DNA of 64,000 nt, from NCBI RefSeq assembly GCF_900106675.1, contig NZ_FNOB01000011.1:1-64000 (forward strand), in the 5' to 3' direction. Every line of letters starts with the position of its first letter. Within the stretch, counting starts at the first letter, position 1. The stretch comes from Allgaiera indica. Its GTDB lineage: Bacteria > Pseudomonadota > Alphaproteobacteria > Rhodobacterales > Rhodobacteraceae. The notes beneath the pieces are model-generated. The model did no database searches and was not told the DNA's origin. It saw nothing but the letters and a program-made list of their open reading frames with translations. The translations under genes and the position numbers were made by a program. Positions 36,821 to 45,359 of this stretch are shown here, piece by piece.

Positions 36821-38088
36821 GCACCACCCAAGAAAGCTTCGACTATTCCGCGCATATCCCCTCGAATGCCGAGAAATTCCGCCAGCGCACCCTGCCGCTT
36901 CTGATCTTCGCGGCGATCCTGGTGGCGATTCCGCTGACCGGCCCGTCGCGCACCGTCTACACGCTGATGCACCAGATGGGCATCAACATCGTGCTGGCGC
37001 TGTCCTACAACATGCTGCTGGGACGCGCGGGGCTTCTGTCCTTCGGCCATGCGGTCTATTTCGGCTTTGGCGGCTATTTCGCCATGCATGCGATGAACTG
37101 GATCGCCGACGGCAGCGGCATCTGGGCGGATTTCCCGGTCTTCCTGCTGCCGGTGCTGGGTTTTGGCGCCGGCGCGCTGGCGGGCGCGGTGATCGGCTGG
37201 CCTTCGTGCCGGCGGGCAGGGACCACCTTCGCGATGATCTCGCTTGGCGTGGCCGAACTTATCGCCAGCGGCGCCTTCATGTTCGACAGCTTCTTCGGCG
37301 GCGAACAGGGCATTTCGGGCGACCGGATGAACGGGCCGGAACTGTTCGGCCTGACCCTGGGCCCGATCTCGCAGGTCTATTGGTTCATCGCCTTCTGGAC
37401 GGTCGTCGGCGTGGTCGGGATGTATGCCTTCACCCGCACCCCCCTGGGCAAGCTGTCCGAGGCAACCCGCGACAACCCCCAGCGCGTGCAGTTCATCGGC
37501 TACAACCCCCAGCGGGTGCGTTACCTCGTGTTCATCTTCTCGGGCGGCTTCGCCGGACTCGCCGGCGCCATGGCGGCGGTGAACTACGAGATCTTCACGC
37601 CGGATGCCTTCTCGCTGGTGCCGTCGGGTTTCATCCTGATCATGGCCTATGTCGGCGGCATTACCTATTTCGTGGGCCCGATCTTCGGCGCGATCCTGCT
37701 GACCTACATGCAATCCATGATGTCGGATTTCACCGATGCCTGGCTGCTGTATCTGGGGGTTCTGTTCATCTCTATCGTGATGTTCGCGCCGCGCGGCCTG
37801 GCGGGGATCGTCTTCGGCTTCAGCGCCGGGCTGCGGGGGCCACGCCCCCGGGCCTTCCTGATCACCTGGCTCACCCAGCTGGCCGGGGTCGCGCTGATGC
37901 TGATCGGGCTGATCGTACTGGTCGAGATCGCGGTGCGCTGGTCGAACGGCTATGGCGAGGTCTTCGCCCCCTTCGGCCTGCCGCTGGCGCAGGCGAACCC
38001 GCTAAGCTGGCTTCTGGTCGTGGCCCCGGCGATCGCCGGCGTCGCGCTCAGCCGCCGCGCGGCCCGGATGCGGGAGGCCCAGGCATGA
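36817..38088 (+). CDS. livM: Branched-chain-type ABC permease LivM, C-terminally extended
   Basis: The 423-residue membrane subunit has the LivM core: NIVLALSYNMLLGRAGLLSF and GGFAGLAGAMAAVNYEIFTP. A typical LivM ends near residue 330-350. This one continues with about 75 residues carrying two more hydrophobic segments (LAGVALMLIGLIVLVEIAV and LSWLLVVAPAIAGVALS). It starts at a GTG overlapping livH and ends overlapping livG, so all subunits are coupled. Confidence 0.92.
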   Translation: MSTTQESFDYSAHIPSNAEKFRQRTLPLLIFAAILVAIPLTGPSRTVYTLMHQMGINIVLALSYNMLLGRAGLLSFGHAVYFGFGGYFAMHAMNWIADGSGIWADFPVFLLPVLGFGAGALAGAVIGWPSCRRAGTTFAMISLGVAELIASGAFMFDSFFGGEQGISGDRMNGPELFGLTLGPISQVYWFIAFWTVVGVVGMYAFTRTPLGKLSEATRDNPQRVQFIGYNPQRVRYLVFIFSGGFAGLAGAMAAVNYEIFTPDAFSLVPSGFILIMAYVGGITYFVGPIFGAILLTYMQSMMSDFTDAWLLYLGVLFISIVMFAPRGLAGIVFGFSAGLRGPRPRAFLITWLTQLAGVALMLIGLIVLVEIAVRWSNGYGEVFAPFGLPLAQANPLSWLLVVAPAIAGVALSRRAARMREAQA

Positions 38089-38855
38089 CCAGCCCCCCCG
38101 CCCTGTCGATCCGGGACCTCAGCAAATCTTTCGGCCCGGCCCGGATCATCAACGGCGTCAGCCTGGATATCGCGCCGGGCGAACGCCATGCGATCATCGG
38201 GCCGAACGGCGCCGGGAAATCGACGCTGTTCAACCTGATCTCGGGGCTTTACTTCCCGACCCAGGGGTCGGTCCTGCTGAACGGGCAGAAGATTTCCGGT
38301 CTGCCGCCGCATCAGATCAACCGCATGGGCCTGTCGCGTTCATTCCAGGTGTCGAACATCTTCACCAACATGACGGTGCGCGAAAACGTCCGCTGCGGGG
38401 TGCTGAACACGATGGGGCTGGGCTATAGCTTCTGGTCCAACATCGGCGCCAACAAGGCCGCCCATGCCAAGACCTTCGAGATCCTCGAACGCTGCGGGTT
38501 GTCGGACAAGGCCAACGTGCCGGCCTCGCTTCTGCCGTATGCCGACCAGCGCTCGTTGGAGATCGCGATCACCATTGCGGGCAACCCCGACGTGATCTTG
38601 CTGGACGAACCCACCGCGGGGATGAGCCAGTCCGAAACCGCCCGCGCCGTCGAGTTGATCGCCAAGGCAACCGAGGGCAAGACCCTTCTGATCGTCGAGC
38701 ACGACATGGGCGTGATCTTCAACCTCGCCGACAGGATCTCGGTCCTGGTTTACGGCGAGATCCTGGCCACCGGCACCCCGCAAGAGATCCGCGGCAATGC
38801 CGAGGTACGCGAGGCCTATCTGGGCGACGAGGCCCTGCCGGAGGAACTGGCATGA
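38085..38855 (+). CDS. livG: Branched-chain-type ABC ATPase LivG
   Basis: The 256-residue ATPase has Walker A GPNGAGKST, Q-loop FQVSNIFTNMTV, Walker B DVILLDEPTAGM and the switch His in IVEHDM. The signature region reads LPYADQRSLEIA, the LivG-type variant of LSGGQ. The C-terminal YLGDEALPEEL is the LivG tail. The start ATG at 38085 overlaps the livM stop (ATGA). Confidence 0.93.
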   Translation: MTSPPALSIRDLSKSFGPARIINGVSLDIAPGERHAIIGPNGAGKSTLFNLISGLYFPTQGSVLLNGQKISGLPPHQINRMGLSRSFQVSNIFTNMTVRENVRCGVLNTMGLGYSFWSNIGANKAAHAKTFEILERCGLSDKANVPASLLPYADQRSLEIAITIAGNPDVILLDEPTAGMSQSETARAVELIAKATEGKTLLIVEHDMGVIFNLADRISVLVYGEILATGTPQEIRGNAEVREAYLGDEALPEELA

Positions 38856-39559
38856 CCGGCGCGATGCTGAAGGTCACCGATCTGCACGCCTTCTACGGCA
38901 AGTCGCATGTGCTGCGCGGCGTGAACCTGGAGATCATGCCGGGCGAGGTGATCGCGCTTCTGGGCCGCAACGGCGTGGGCCGCTCGACCACCGCCAAGGC
39001 GATCATGGGAGAAGTGGCGCCAAAGGGCCAGATCCTGTTCAAGGGTCGGCCGATCGCCGGGCTGGAAAGCCACAAGATCGCGCGGCTGGGGCTGGGCTAT
39101 GTCCCCGAGGCGCGCGATATCTTCCCCACGATGACAGTGCGCCAGAACCTGATCCTGGGCGTCAAGAACATGCGCAAGCCGGGCAAGTACACGATCGATC
39201 AGATGCTGGACATGTTCCCCAACCTGCGCGAACGGGCCGACAATCCGGCCGGGGTGCTGTCGGGCGGCGAGAAACAGATGCTGACGATGTGCCGGACGCT
39301 GATGGGCGACCCGGACCTGATCATCATCGACGAGCCGACCGAGGGTCTTGCCCCCAAGATCGTGCACCGGATCGGCGACATGATCGCCGACATCGCGCGC
39401 ACCGGCGTGGCGATCCTGTTGATCGAGCAGAAGCTTTCCATCGCGCTGCGCATCGCCCACCGCGTCTATGTGATGGGCCATGGCGAAATCGTCTATGCCG
39501 GCACCCCCGAGGATTTCCGCACCCGCGACGACATCCGCGCCGAGTGGCTGGAGGTCTAG
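38852..39559 (+). CDS. livF: Branched-chain-type ABC ATPase LivF with Arg in Walker A
   Basis: The 235-residue ATPase completes the importer. The Walker A reads GRNGVGRSTT at residues 38-47, so the invariant lysine (position 44, codon CGC at 38981) is arginine. The other motifs look intact: signature VLSGGEKQML, Walker B DLIIIDEPTEGL and the H-loop replaced by LLIEQKLS (Gln, normal for LivF). If the site is impaired, LivG with a normal P-loop would be the main ATPase. Confidence 0.92.
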   Translation: MTGAMLKVTDLHAFYGKSHVLRGVNLEIMPGEVIALLGRNGVGRSTTAKAIMGEVAPKGQILFKGRPIAGLESHKIARLGLGYVPEARDIFPTMTVRQNLILGVKNMRKPGKYTIDQMLDMFPNLRERADNPAGVLSGGEKQMLTMCRTLMGDPDLIIIDEPTEGLAPKIVHRIGDMIADIARTGVAILLIEQKLSIALRIAHRVYVMGHGEIVYAGTPEDFRTRDDIRAEWLEV

Positions 39560-39703
39560 GCCGCGCGCAACCGCTGCCTGGTATCGGCACGCCGCAACCG
39601 AGCGGAATGGCCGGCTGGGCCGTTTCGCGTGGCCATCGGGCGCCGCGGGGACAGCCGCCGTGAAGGATTTCCCCGGCGGCGATGTTGTTGCACGGCCGGC
39701 GGC
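39560..39703. other. Intergenic stretch downstream of livF
   Basis: No gene is seen. A strong terminator was not found; the repeat at 39704 follows. Confidence 0.3.
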
Positions 39704-39753
39704 GGGGGTTTCACACCCCCGCACCCCCGTGGAGTATTTCCACCAAGATGAAG
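39704..39753 (+). repeat. Hairpin-plus-box intergenic repeat, copy 1
   Basis: The element has a GC hairpin (gggggt 39704-39709 and accccc 39715-39720) followed by a box ccccgtggagtatttccacc and then aagatgaag (39725-39753). The same architecture occurs at 48751-48797 and, reversed, at 51262-51310. I recall similar sequences as common in Rhodobacteraceae; their function is not known to me. It lies between convergent livF and the ytoQ-like gene. Confidence 0.65.
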
Positions 39754-39848
39754 CGGAAAAGCGTGCCTCGGGCTTTTTCGGGCGATATTGCCTTGGGGCG
39801 TGGCGGGGGCGGCGCCGGCCGCCGACCTTGCGGCGACCGAGGCTTTGC

Positions 39849-40295
39849 CTACGTGAGCGTGGCGGTCGTGATGTAACGCAGCGCGCGCGCCACCTGTTGC
39901 GGGGTGCGGGCGACGGCATTGGCGGCGGCATCGACCTCTTTCAGCGCATGGTCGTGTTCTGGCGGATGCAGCACGATGACGGGTTTGCCGAGCGCCGCGG
40001 CGTAGCCTGCATCAAAGGCGGCGTTCCACTGCTTGTATTTCTCACCAAAACATACCACGAGCACATCGCAACGCGCGATCCCGGTGCGGATCCGTACGGC
40101 GTTCAGTAGCGCGCCCTTGCGATCATGCCAGAATTTGTCGTCCTCTTCTCCGAATATCTCGGCCCCGCAATCGTCCGATGCGGCATGTTCGGTGACTGGA
40201 CCGAACCAGTCGATCGGCAGCCCGTCGCAGGCCGAGATGATCGCGTCGCGCCAGTCGGAATGGATCTCGCCCGCGAGATAGACGTTTAGTTTCAT
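39849..40295 (-). CDS. YtoQ-family protein (nucleoside deoxyribosyltransferase-like)
   Basis: The 148-residue protein begins MKLNVYLAGEIHSDWRDAII and has the fold pattern of the nucleoside 2-deoxyribosyltransferase-like superfamily: the LAGEIHS start, DVLVVCFGEKYKQWNAAFDA in the middle and ALGKPVIVLHPPE. It matches the YtoQ group, whose reaction is not established. AAGGAG precedes the start; the frame upstream of 40295 is rejected. It appears monocistronic. Confidence 0.85.
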   Translation of the reverse strand: MKLNVYLAGEIHSDWRDAIISACDGLPIDWFGPVTEHAASDDCGAEIFGEEDDKFWHDRKGALLNAVRIRTGIARCDVLVVCFGEKYKQWNAAFDAGYAAALGKPVIVLHPPEHDHALKEVDAAANAVARTPQQVARALRYITTATLT

Positions 40296-40457
40296 GGATT
40301 TCGCTCCTTCTCTCTGGGCGCCCCGATGGGGCCGGGGCCTGTCTTGCGCCCCGGACCTTGCCCCAAAAGCTTCGCCCCGGAAAGCCCCGGCGGCCCGTGC
40401 GGGCGGCATGTCGCCGGTGTTTTTACGCGATTGACAAGACGGCCTTGCGCCATCCTT

Positions 40458-43400
40458 CTAAGGCTTCTCACGCCGACCGAGATCGCCGTAGCGCAGGGCC
40501 AGGGCGGGCAGCACCAGCAGGTTGAGCAGCGTCGAAGTCACCAACCCGCCCAGGATCACCAGCGCCATGGGTCCCTCGATCTCATTGCCCGGCGCGCCGC
40601 TGGTCAGCGCCAGCGGCAAAAGCCCCAGGCCCGTGACCAGCGCCGTCATCAGGATCGGCACCAGGCGCTCCGAGGCGCCGCGCAGCATGGTCTCGGCCGT
40701 CCAGGGCTGGCCCTCGACCCGTACCAGATGATCAAAATGGCTGATCAGCATGATCGCATTGCGCAAGGAGATGCCGAAAAGCGTGACGAAGCCAACCATA
40801 CCGCCCAATGGCAGGTTGCCGCCCGCCAGCAGCGTGCTGGCAACCCCGCCGACCAGCGCGAAGGGCAGGTTCGCCATCACCAGCGCCACCAGCCGCGCGC
40901 GCCGCAGCGCCAGGCTCAGCAGCAGCACCACCATCGCCAGCGACAGCGCGCCATAGCCGAAAAGCGTCGCCTCCGACCGGCTTAGCGCGGCGCCCTGGCC
41001 CTCGTACAAGGCATAGACACCCGCGGGCATCGTGACGCCCGCGGCCACCCGCTGCTTGAGGATCGCGACGAAGCGCGCGGGCGAGACGCTGCCCAGGTTG
41101 ATCAGCACCGATTGCAGGCGCTGGCCGTTCTCATGCGCGATCTGGTAGCGTCCCGCCACCTGGCGGATGCTGGCCAGATCGCCCAGCGGCACATAGCGCC
41201 CCGACGGCGTGCGCAGCGTCAGCGCGCCCAGATCCGCGACCCGCGCGCGCAACGACGGCGGCAGGATCACGACCACGTCCGTCGTCCGGGTGCCCTGGGT
41301 GATCTTGCCGGTCACCTGGCCCTGATAGGCGGTGCGCAGCGCATCGAGCACCTGCACCGGACGCAGCCCATAGCGCGCCAGCGCCGTCTGGCGCAGCCGG
41401 ACCGAGATGCGCGGCATCCGCGCCGGCGTGTTCAGCCGCACGCTGGCCGCTCCGGGGATCTTGGCGGCGATCTGCGCGATCTGGGCCGCGGTCTGGTCGA
41501 TCCTGTCCAGATCGTTGCCGAAGACCTTCACGACGACCGGCGCCGTCGCCCCCGAGATCGTCTCGTCGATGCGCTCGACCAAGAAGGTATTGACCGCCGT
41601 CGTCAGCCCCGGAAAGCGCGCCAGCGTCGCCCGTACCCGCGCCAGCACCGCGTCCTGCCCCGCCGCCGATTGCGGCGCAAGATCCAGGTCGAATTCGCTC
41701 AGATGCACGCCGGCGGGGTCGACCACGTCATCGGCCCGCCCAGCCCGTTGCGCGACCATCGTAACGCCCGGGATCGCCGCCAGCGCCTTCGAGATCCGGT
41801 CGCCCACCCGCATCGATTCCGCCAGCGAACTGCCCGGCTCCAGGCCCACATGGACGATGTAGTGCCCCTCGCGCAGATCGGGGATGAAGCTGCCCTGAAC
41901 GAAGGGCAGCACGGCAAGCGCGGCGATCACCAGCACCGAGGCCCCCAGGATCAGCGCGCGGGTGTGGCGCAGCGTGGCGGCCAGAATCCTGCGGTAGCCC
42001 CGCCCCAGCCGCGCGGCAAAAGCGTGGGTCCGGTCCTGGCCCGAACCGGTGCGCGCCAGCAGCCACAGCGACATCGCCGGCGTCACCGTCAGCGCCACCC
42101 CCAATGAGGCCAGCACCGCCGCGATATAGGCCAGGCCCAGCGGCGCGAACAGCTTCCCCGCCACGCCGCTCAGCATCAGCACCGGCAGGAACACCAGCGT
42201 CACCGCGAAGGTCGCGAAGATCACCGAACCGCGCACCTCGGCCGAGGCTTCCAGCACCACCCGGAAGGCCGCGCGCGGCGCCGAGAGGGCCGCGTTCTCG
42301 CGCAGGCGGCGCAGGATGTTCTCGACGTCGATGATCGCGTCGTCGACGATCTCGCCCAGCGCGATCGCCAGGCCGCCCAGCGTCATGGTGTTCATCGAGA
42401 TGCCGAAGAAGTTCAGCACCATCAGCGCGGCCAGCATCGACAGCGGGATCGCCACGGCCGAAATCGCCGCGGCGCGCAGGTTCATCAGGAAAAGCATCAG
42501 CACCGCGACCACCAGCACCGCGCCCAGGACCAGCACATCGCGCAGATGGCTGGTGGCGCGGGTAATGAAATCCGCCGGTCGGAAGACATTGGGCACCAGG
42601 GTCACGCCCTGCGCGGCCAGAACCGGGCGCAGCGCATCCAGCCGGCGGCTCAGCCTTTGCGTCACCGCCAGGGTGTTGGCGCCGTATTGGCCCTCGACGA
42701 TCAGCATCACCGCGGGGCGCCCCATGATGGACGCCGCCCCCACCGGGGTTTGCGGCGCGTAGGCCACCTTTGCCACATCGCCCAGACGCACCGGCCTGCC
42801 CCCCGCCCGGCCGCCGCCCAGGGGCAGTGCGGCCAGTTGCGCCGGGGTGGTGATCTGGCCCTGCGCCTCGATCGTCAGATACTGGTTCGGCGTGTCGATG
42901 GCGCCGGCGGCGCGCGCGCCGGTCGCCTGCGCCACCGCCGCGCTCACATCGGCCAGCGACAGGTCATGCGCGCGCAGTTTCTCGGGGTCGGGCTGGATCT
43001 GCAGCTGGCGCTTCAGCCCGCCGAAGACGATCGCGTCGGCGACCCCGCGCACCGCCTGCAATTGCGGCTTCACCACCCAGCGGGCGACATCGTGCAGATC
43101 CATCAGGGAACGGGTCTTCGACGTCAGCCCGATGGTCAGGATCACGCTGGTCGAGGTGGTCAAGGGCAACAGCCGCGGGCGCGCGACGCCGCTGGGCAAC
43201 TGGCCCTGAACGCCGGCAAGCTGTTCGGAAATCAGCTGACGGGCGCGGAACACATCGGCGCCGCCGCCGAACACCACCGTGACCAGCGAAATCCCCGCAA
43301 GCGAGCGCGAGCGCATGTCGCGCACGCCCGCCGCGCCGCCCAGGGCGGTCTCGATCGGGTGGGTCACCAGGGCTTCGACCTGGGCGCTGGAATAGCCGGG

Positions 43401-43559
43401 CGCCACGGTCTGCACCACAGCCATGGGCGGCGCGAATTCGGGAAAGACATCAAGCTTTTCGCGCGACGCCCCGATCGCGCCCACGACCAGCAGCAGCACC
43501 GCCAGCGCCAGCACCAGGCCGCGCTGACGCAGGCTGAAGCGCAGCAGGCGCCTTAGCAT
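40458..43559 (-). CDS. RND efflux permease (CzcA/CusA-like)
   Basis: The 1033-residue inner-membrane pump has twelve membrane segments with two large periplasmic domains. It starts MLRRLLRFSLRQRGLVLALA. Membrane segment 4 carries the proton-relay acids in IALGEIVDDAIIDVENILRR, a heavy-metal-efflux type pattern, although E/DD order differs from CzcA itself. The metal or drug exported cannot be read off. The adaptor gene lies 43 bases upstream and a ChrB_N gene before it; no outer-membrane channel gene is near. Confidence 0.9.
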   Translation of the reverse strand: MLRRLLRFSLRQRGLVLALAVLLLVVGAIGASREKLDVFPEFAPPMAVVQTVAPGYSSAQVEALVTHPIETALGGAAGVRDMRSRSLAGISLVTVVFGGGADVFRARQLISEQLAGVQGQLPSGVARPRLLPLTTSTSVILTIGLTSKTRSLMDLHDVARWVVKPQLQAVRGVADAIVFGGLKRQLQIQPDPEKLRAHDLSLADVSAAVAQATGARAAGAIDTPNQYLTIEAQGQITTPAQLAALPLGGGRAGGRPVRLGDVAKVAYAPQTPVGAASIMGRPAVMLIVEGQYGANTLAVTQRLSRRLDALRPVLAAQGVTLVPNVFRPADFITRATSHLRDVLVLGAVLVVAVLMLFLMNLRAAAISAVAIPLSMLAALMVLNFFGISMNTMTLGGLAIALGEIVDDAIIDVENILRRLRENAALSAPRAAFRVVLEASAEVRGSVIFATFAVTLVFLPVLMLSGVAGKLFAPLGLAYIAAVLASLGVALTVTPAMSLWLLARTGSGQDRTHAFAARLGRGYRRILAATLRHTRALILGASVLVIAALAVLPFVQGSFIPDLREGHYIVHVGLEPGSSLAESMRVGDRISKALAAIPGVTMVAQRAGRADDVVDPAGVHLSEFDLDLAPQSAAGQDAVLARVRATLARFPGLTTAVNTFLVERIDETISGATAPVVVKVFGNDLDRIDQTAAQIAQIAAKIPGAASVRLNTPARMPRISVRLRQTALARYGLRPVQVLDALRTAYQGQVTGKITQGTRTTDVVVILPPSLRARVADLGALTLRTPSGRYVPLGDLASIRQVAGRYQIAHENGQRLQSVLINLGSVSPARFVAILKQRVAAGVTMPAGVYALYEGQGAALSRSEATLFGYGALSLAMVVLLLSLALRRARLVALVMANLPFALVGGVASTLLAGGNLPLGGMVGFVTLFGISLRNAIMLISHFDHLVRVEGQPWTAETMLRGASERLVPILMTALVTGLGLLPLALTSGAPGNEIEGPMALVILGGLVTSTLLNLLVLPALALRYGDLGRREKP

Positions 43560-43602
43560 GTCGGCACCGCCGATGGCAGAACGTGGACATGGGATGGGGT
43601 GG

Positions 43603-44667
43603 TCATCCGTCGCATTCCGGCGGGTCGGGGCATTCGGTCTTGATGTCCTTGGGGCGGGTCTCTTGCGACAGCAGCAATTGCGCGCCGCGGGTCACGATGC
43701 GCTGACCGGCGGCAAAGCCCTTCGCCGCCACATAGCCGCCCTCGGCGGGCTGCAGATCCGCCGCATCGGGCAGCGCATGACGCACAAGACCGCCGCCGTC
43801 GCCGGCCACATAGACCCAGCGCTGCCCGCCAAACCAGATCACCGCGCTTTCCGGCACGAAGACACCCGCCCGTGCGGCGCCAAGCGGGACAAGCGCCATC
43901 GGCTGACTGCCGATCTCCAGCGCCTGGTCGGCCAGGTAATAGGCGGTGGGGCCGGCGGCCTTGGCGTTGTCCACCGGCGCGGCCGAAAGATAGCCGGCGC
44001 CGATCCGGCCACCGCCCTCTGTTTCCAGCCGGATCCGGTCGGCGGGACTGCCCGGCCCCGGCAGCGAGACCGCGACGAGCGCGGCCGCATGATCGCGCAA
44101 CTTGGCAAGCAGCGCCTGCGCCCCCGCGCCTTCAAGAAACGCCGGCCCGAATTGCGCCCGCAGCCCGGCAAGCAGGTCATCCAGTTGCGCCTGCGCCTGC
44201 ACCAGCTTCTGGGCATCGGTTTCGTCGGCGGCCTGCGCGGCCATCAGCGCCTGCTGCGACACCGACTGATGATGCGCGAAAAGCGACTGGTCGCGCGCGT
44301 ATTCCTGGCGCGACAGCCGCGCCTTGGCCTGCGCCGCCACCAGCGCCGCCCGGGCCCCAGCGATCCGGCTTTCCTGCGCGAACAGCGGCGCGGGGTCCAC
44401 CACGCGGGCATAGCGGCGCGCGATGGGCCGGAAGGGCGCCGCGCGCAATGCCGCCAGTGTGACACCACCCGCGCCCAGCGCATCCCGGTCAAGCGTCAGC
44501 ACCGGCGGCCCCGCCACCGCGCGGCCATCCGGCCCGGCGGGCGCGGTCGGCAGCGCGACCGTGCCGAAACCGGTCGTCAGCCACACGCCCCCCAGCGTCG
44601 CCGCCACCGTCAGCGCGGCGACCGACGCCAGCAATACCCCGGCCCTAGCGATTTTCGTCATGGGCAT
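43603..44667 (-). CDS. RND efflux periplasmic adaptor (HlyD/MFP family)
   Basis: The 354-residue membrane-fusion protein has an N-terminal membrane anchor, a long alpha-hairpin (about residues 105-175, rich in Ala/Gln/Leu: ARAALVAAQAKARLSRQEYA), a lipoyl/barrel part (IGSQPMALVPLGAA, AVIWFGGQRWVYVAG) and a tail with KTECPDPPECDG that could bind metal. Two ATGs six bases apart (44667, 44661) are possible. The start lies inside the end of the ChrB_N gene, so translation is coupled. Confidence 0.88.
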   Translation of the reverse strand: MPMTKIARAGVLLASVAALTVAATLGGVWLTTGFGTVALPTAPAGPDGRAVAGPPVLTLDRDALGAGGVTLAALRAAPFRPIARRYARVVDPAPLFAQESRIAGARAALVAAQAKARLSRQEYARDQSLFAHHQSVSQQALMAAQAADETDAQKLVQAQAQLDDLLAGLRAQFGPAFLEGAGAQALLAKLRDHAAALVAVSLPGPGSPADRIRLETEGGGRIGAGYLSAAPVDNAKAAGPTAYYLADQALEIGSQPMALVPLGAARAGVFVPESAVIWFGGQRWVYVAGDGGGLVRHALPDAADLQPAEGGYVAAKGFAAGQRIVTRGAQLLLSQETRPKDIKTECPDPPECDG

Positions 44668-45187
44668 CGAACACCTTCTTGGCGTAATCGTCGAGCCGCG
44701 CCTTGCACGCCGTCAGGCGCTCCTGCGCGGTGCCGGCCAGGGGGGCGGCGTGGAAATCCAGCTTGCGGATCTTTTCCAGCCAGCGCTCCAGTTTGCGGAA
44801 CTCGGCGTCCTCTTCCTCCAGCTCGGCATAGGTGAATTTCTCGATCCGGATCTCCTTGTCGATCTCGGCCTCGAAAGCATCGCACTTGCCCAGGAATTCG
44901 CGGTACTGGTCGTCGCGATCCGCCTGAAAGCGGCTGATCAGCTTCTGCTCTTGCGCGGGATCCAGGCCCACCGCCTGCATCAGAACGCAATCGCCTTCCA
45001 TCCCCGCGATCTCGTTTTCCAGGATCTTCAGACGCCGCAGATGATCGTCGGTCCGCGGCAGCAGGCAGACGCCGTTTTGCAGATAGATCGCCCCCAGCCC
45101 CTTCAGCCGCCGCCACAGCCCGACCCGGCGCGAGCTGGGCTCGGCCGGAACGCGGTAGGTCAGCAGAAGCCAGTTTCCATTTTCCAT
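44645..45187 (-). CDS. ChrB N-terminal domain protein
   Basis: The 180-residue product begins MENGNWLLLTYRVPAEPSSR and has RVGLWRRLKGLGAIYLQNGV and CLLP, the opening block of ChrB, the chromate-sensing regulator. A long charged helical region follows (EAEIDKEIRIEKFTYAELEE). The chromate-rhodanese-like C-terminal half of full ChrB is absent, and no chrA transporter is present. ATG 45187 is chosen; a GTG at 45193 is in frame, and neither has a good ribosome binding site. It overlaps the adaptor gene. Confidence 0.82.
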   Translation of the reverse strand: MENGNWLLLTYRVPAEPSSRRVGLWRRLKGLGAIYLQNGVCLLPRTDDHLRRLKILENEIAGMEGDCVLMQAVGLDPAQEQKLISRFQADRDDQYREFLGKCDAFEAEIDKEIRIEKFTYAELEEEDAEFRKLERWLEKIRKLDFHAAPLAGTAQERLTACKARLDDYAKKVFDAHDENR

Positions 45188-45202
45188 TCGCACGGACTAT
45201 TT

Positions 45203-45216
45203 GCAACCATGGTTGC
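45203..45216. promoter_or_regulatory. Perfect palindrome at the ChrB_N/RND operon promoter
   Basis: gcaaccatggttgc is a 14-bp perfect inverted repeat ending 16 bases before the ATG at 45187. On the minus strand ttgtac lies just before it and caaatagt just after, so it sits between possible -35 and -10 boxes. It is a good operator candidate, probably for a repressor, and would make the message almost leaderless. Confidence 0.5.
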
Positions 45217-45359
45217 GTACAAACCGTTTCGAATGGACTTACGAAAATGTGACGCGCCGCGCGCTGTGCGTGAGCAGCGACGCAAAGGCCCGCGCACGAG
45301 GCACGGGCCCATCTGGAATGCCGTCGTCTTCGCCGCGGTGGGGCGGTCGCGGTCCCGCC

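Noticed and set aside
44645-45187. Chromate resistance operon (chrBA)
   Set aside because: Only the ChrB N-terminal domain is present and no ChrA-type transporter is encoded; the adjacent transporter is an RND pump.
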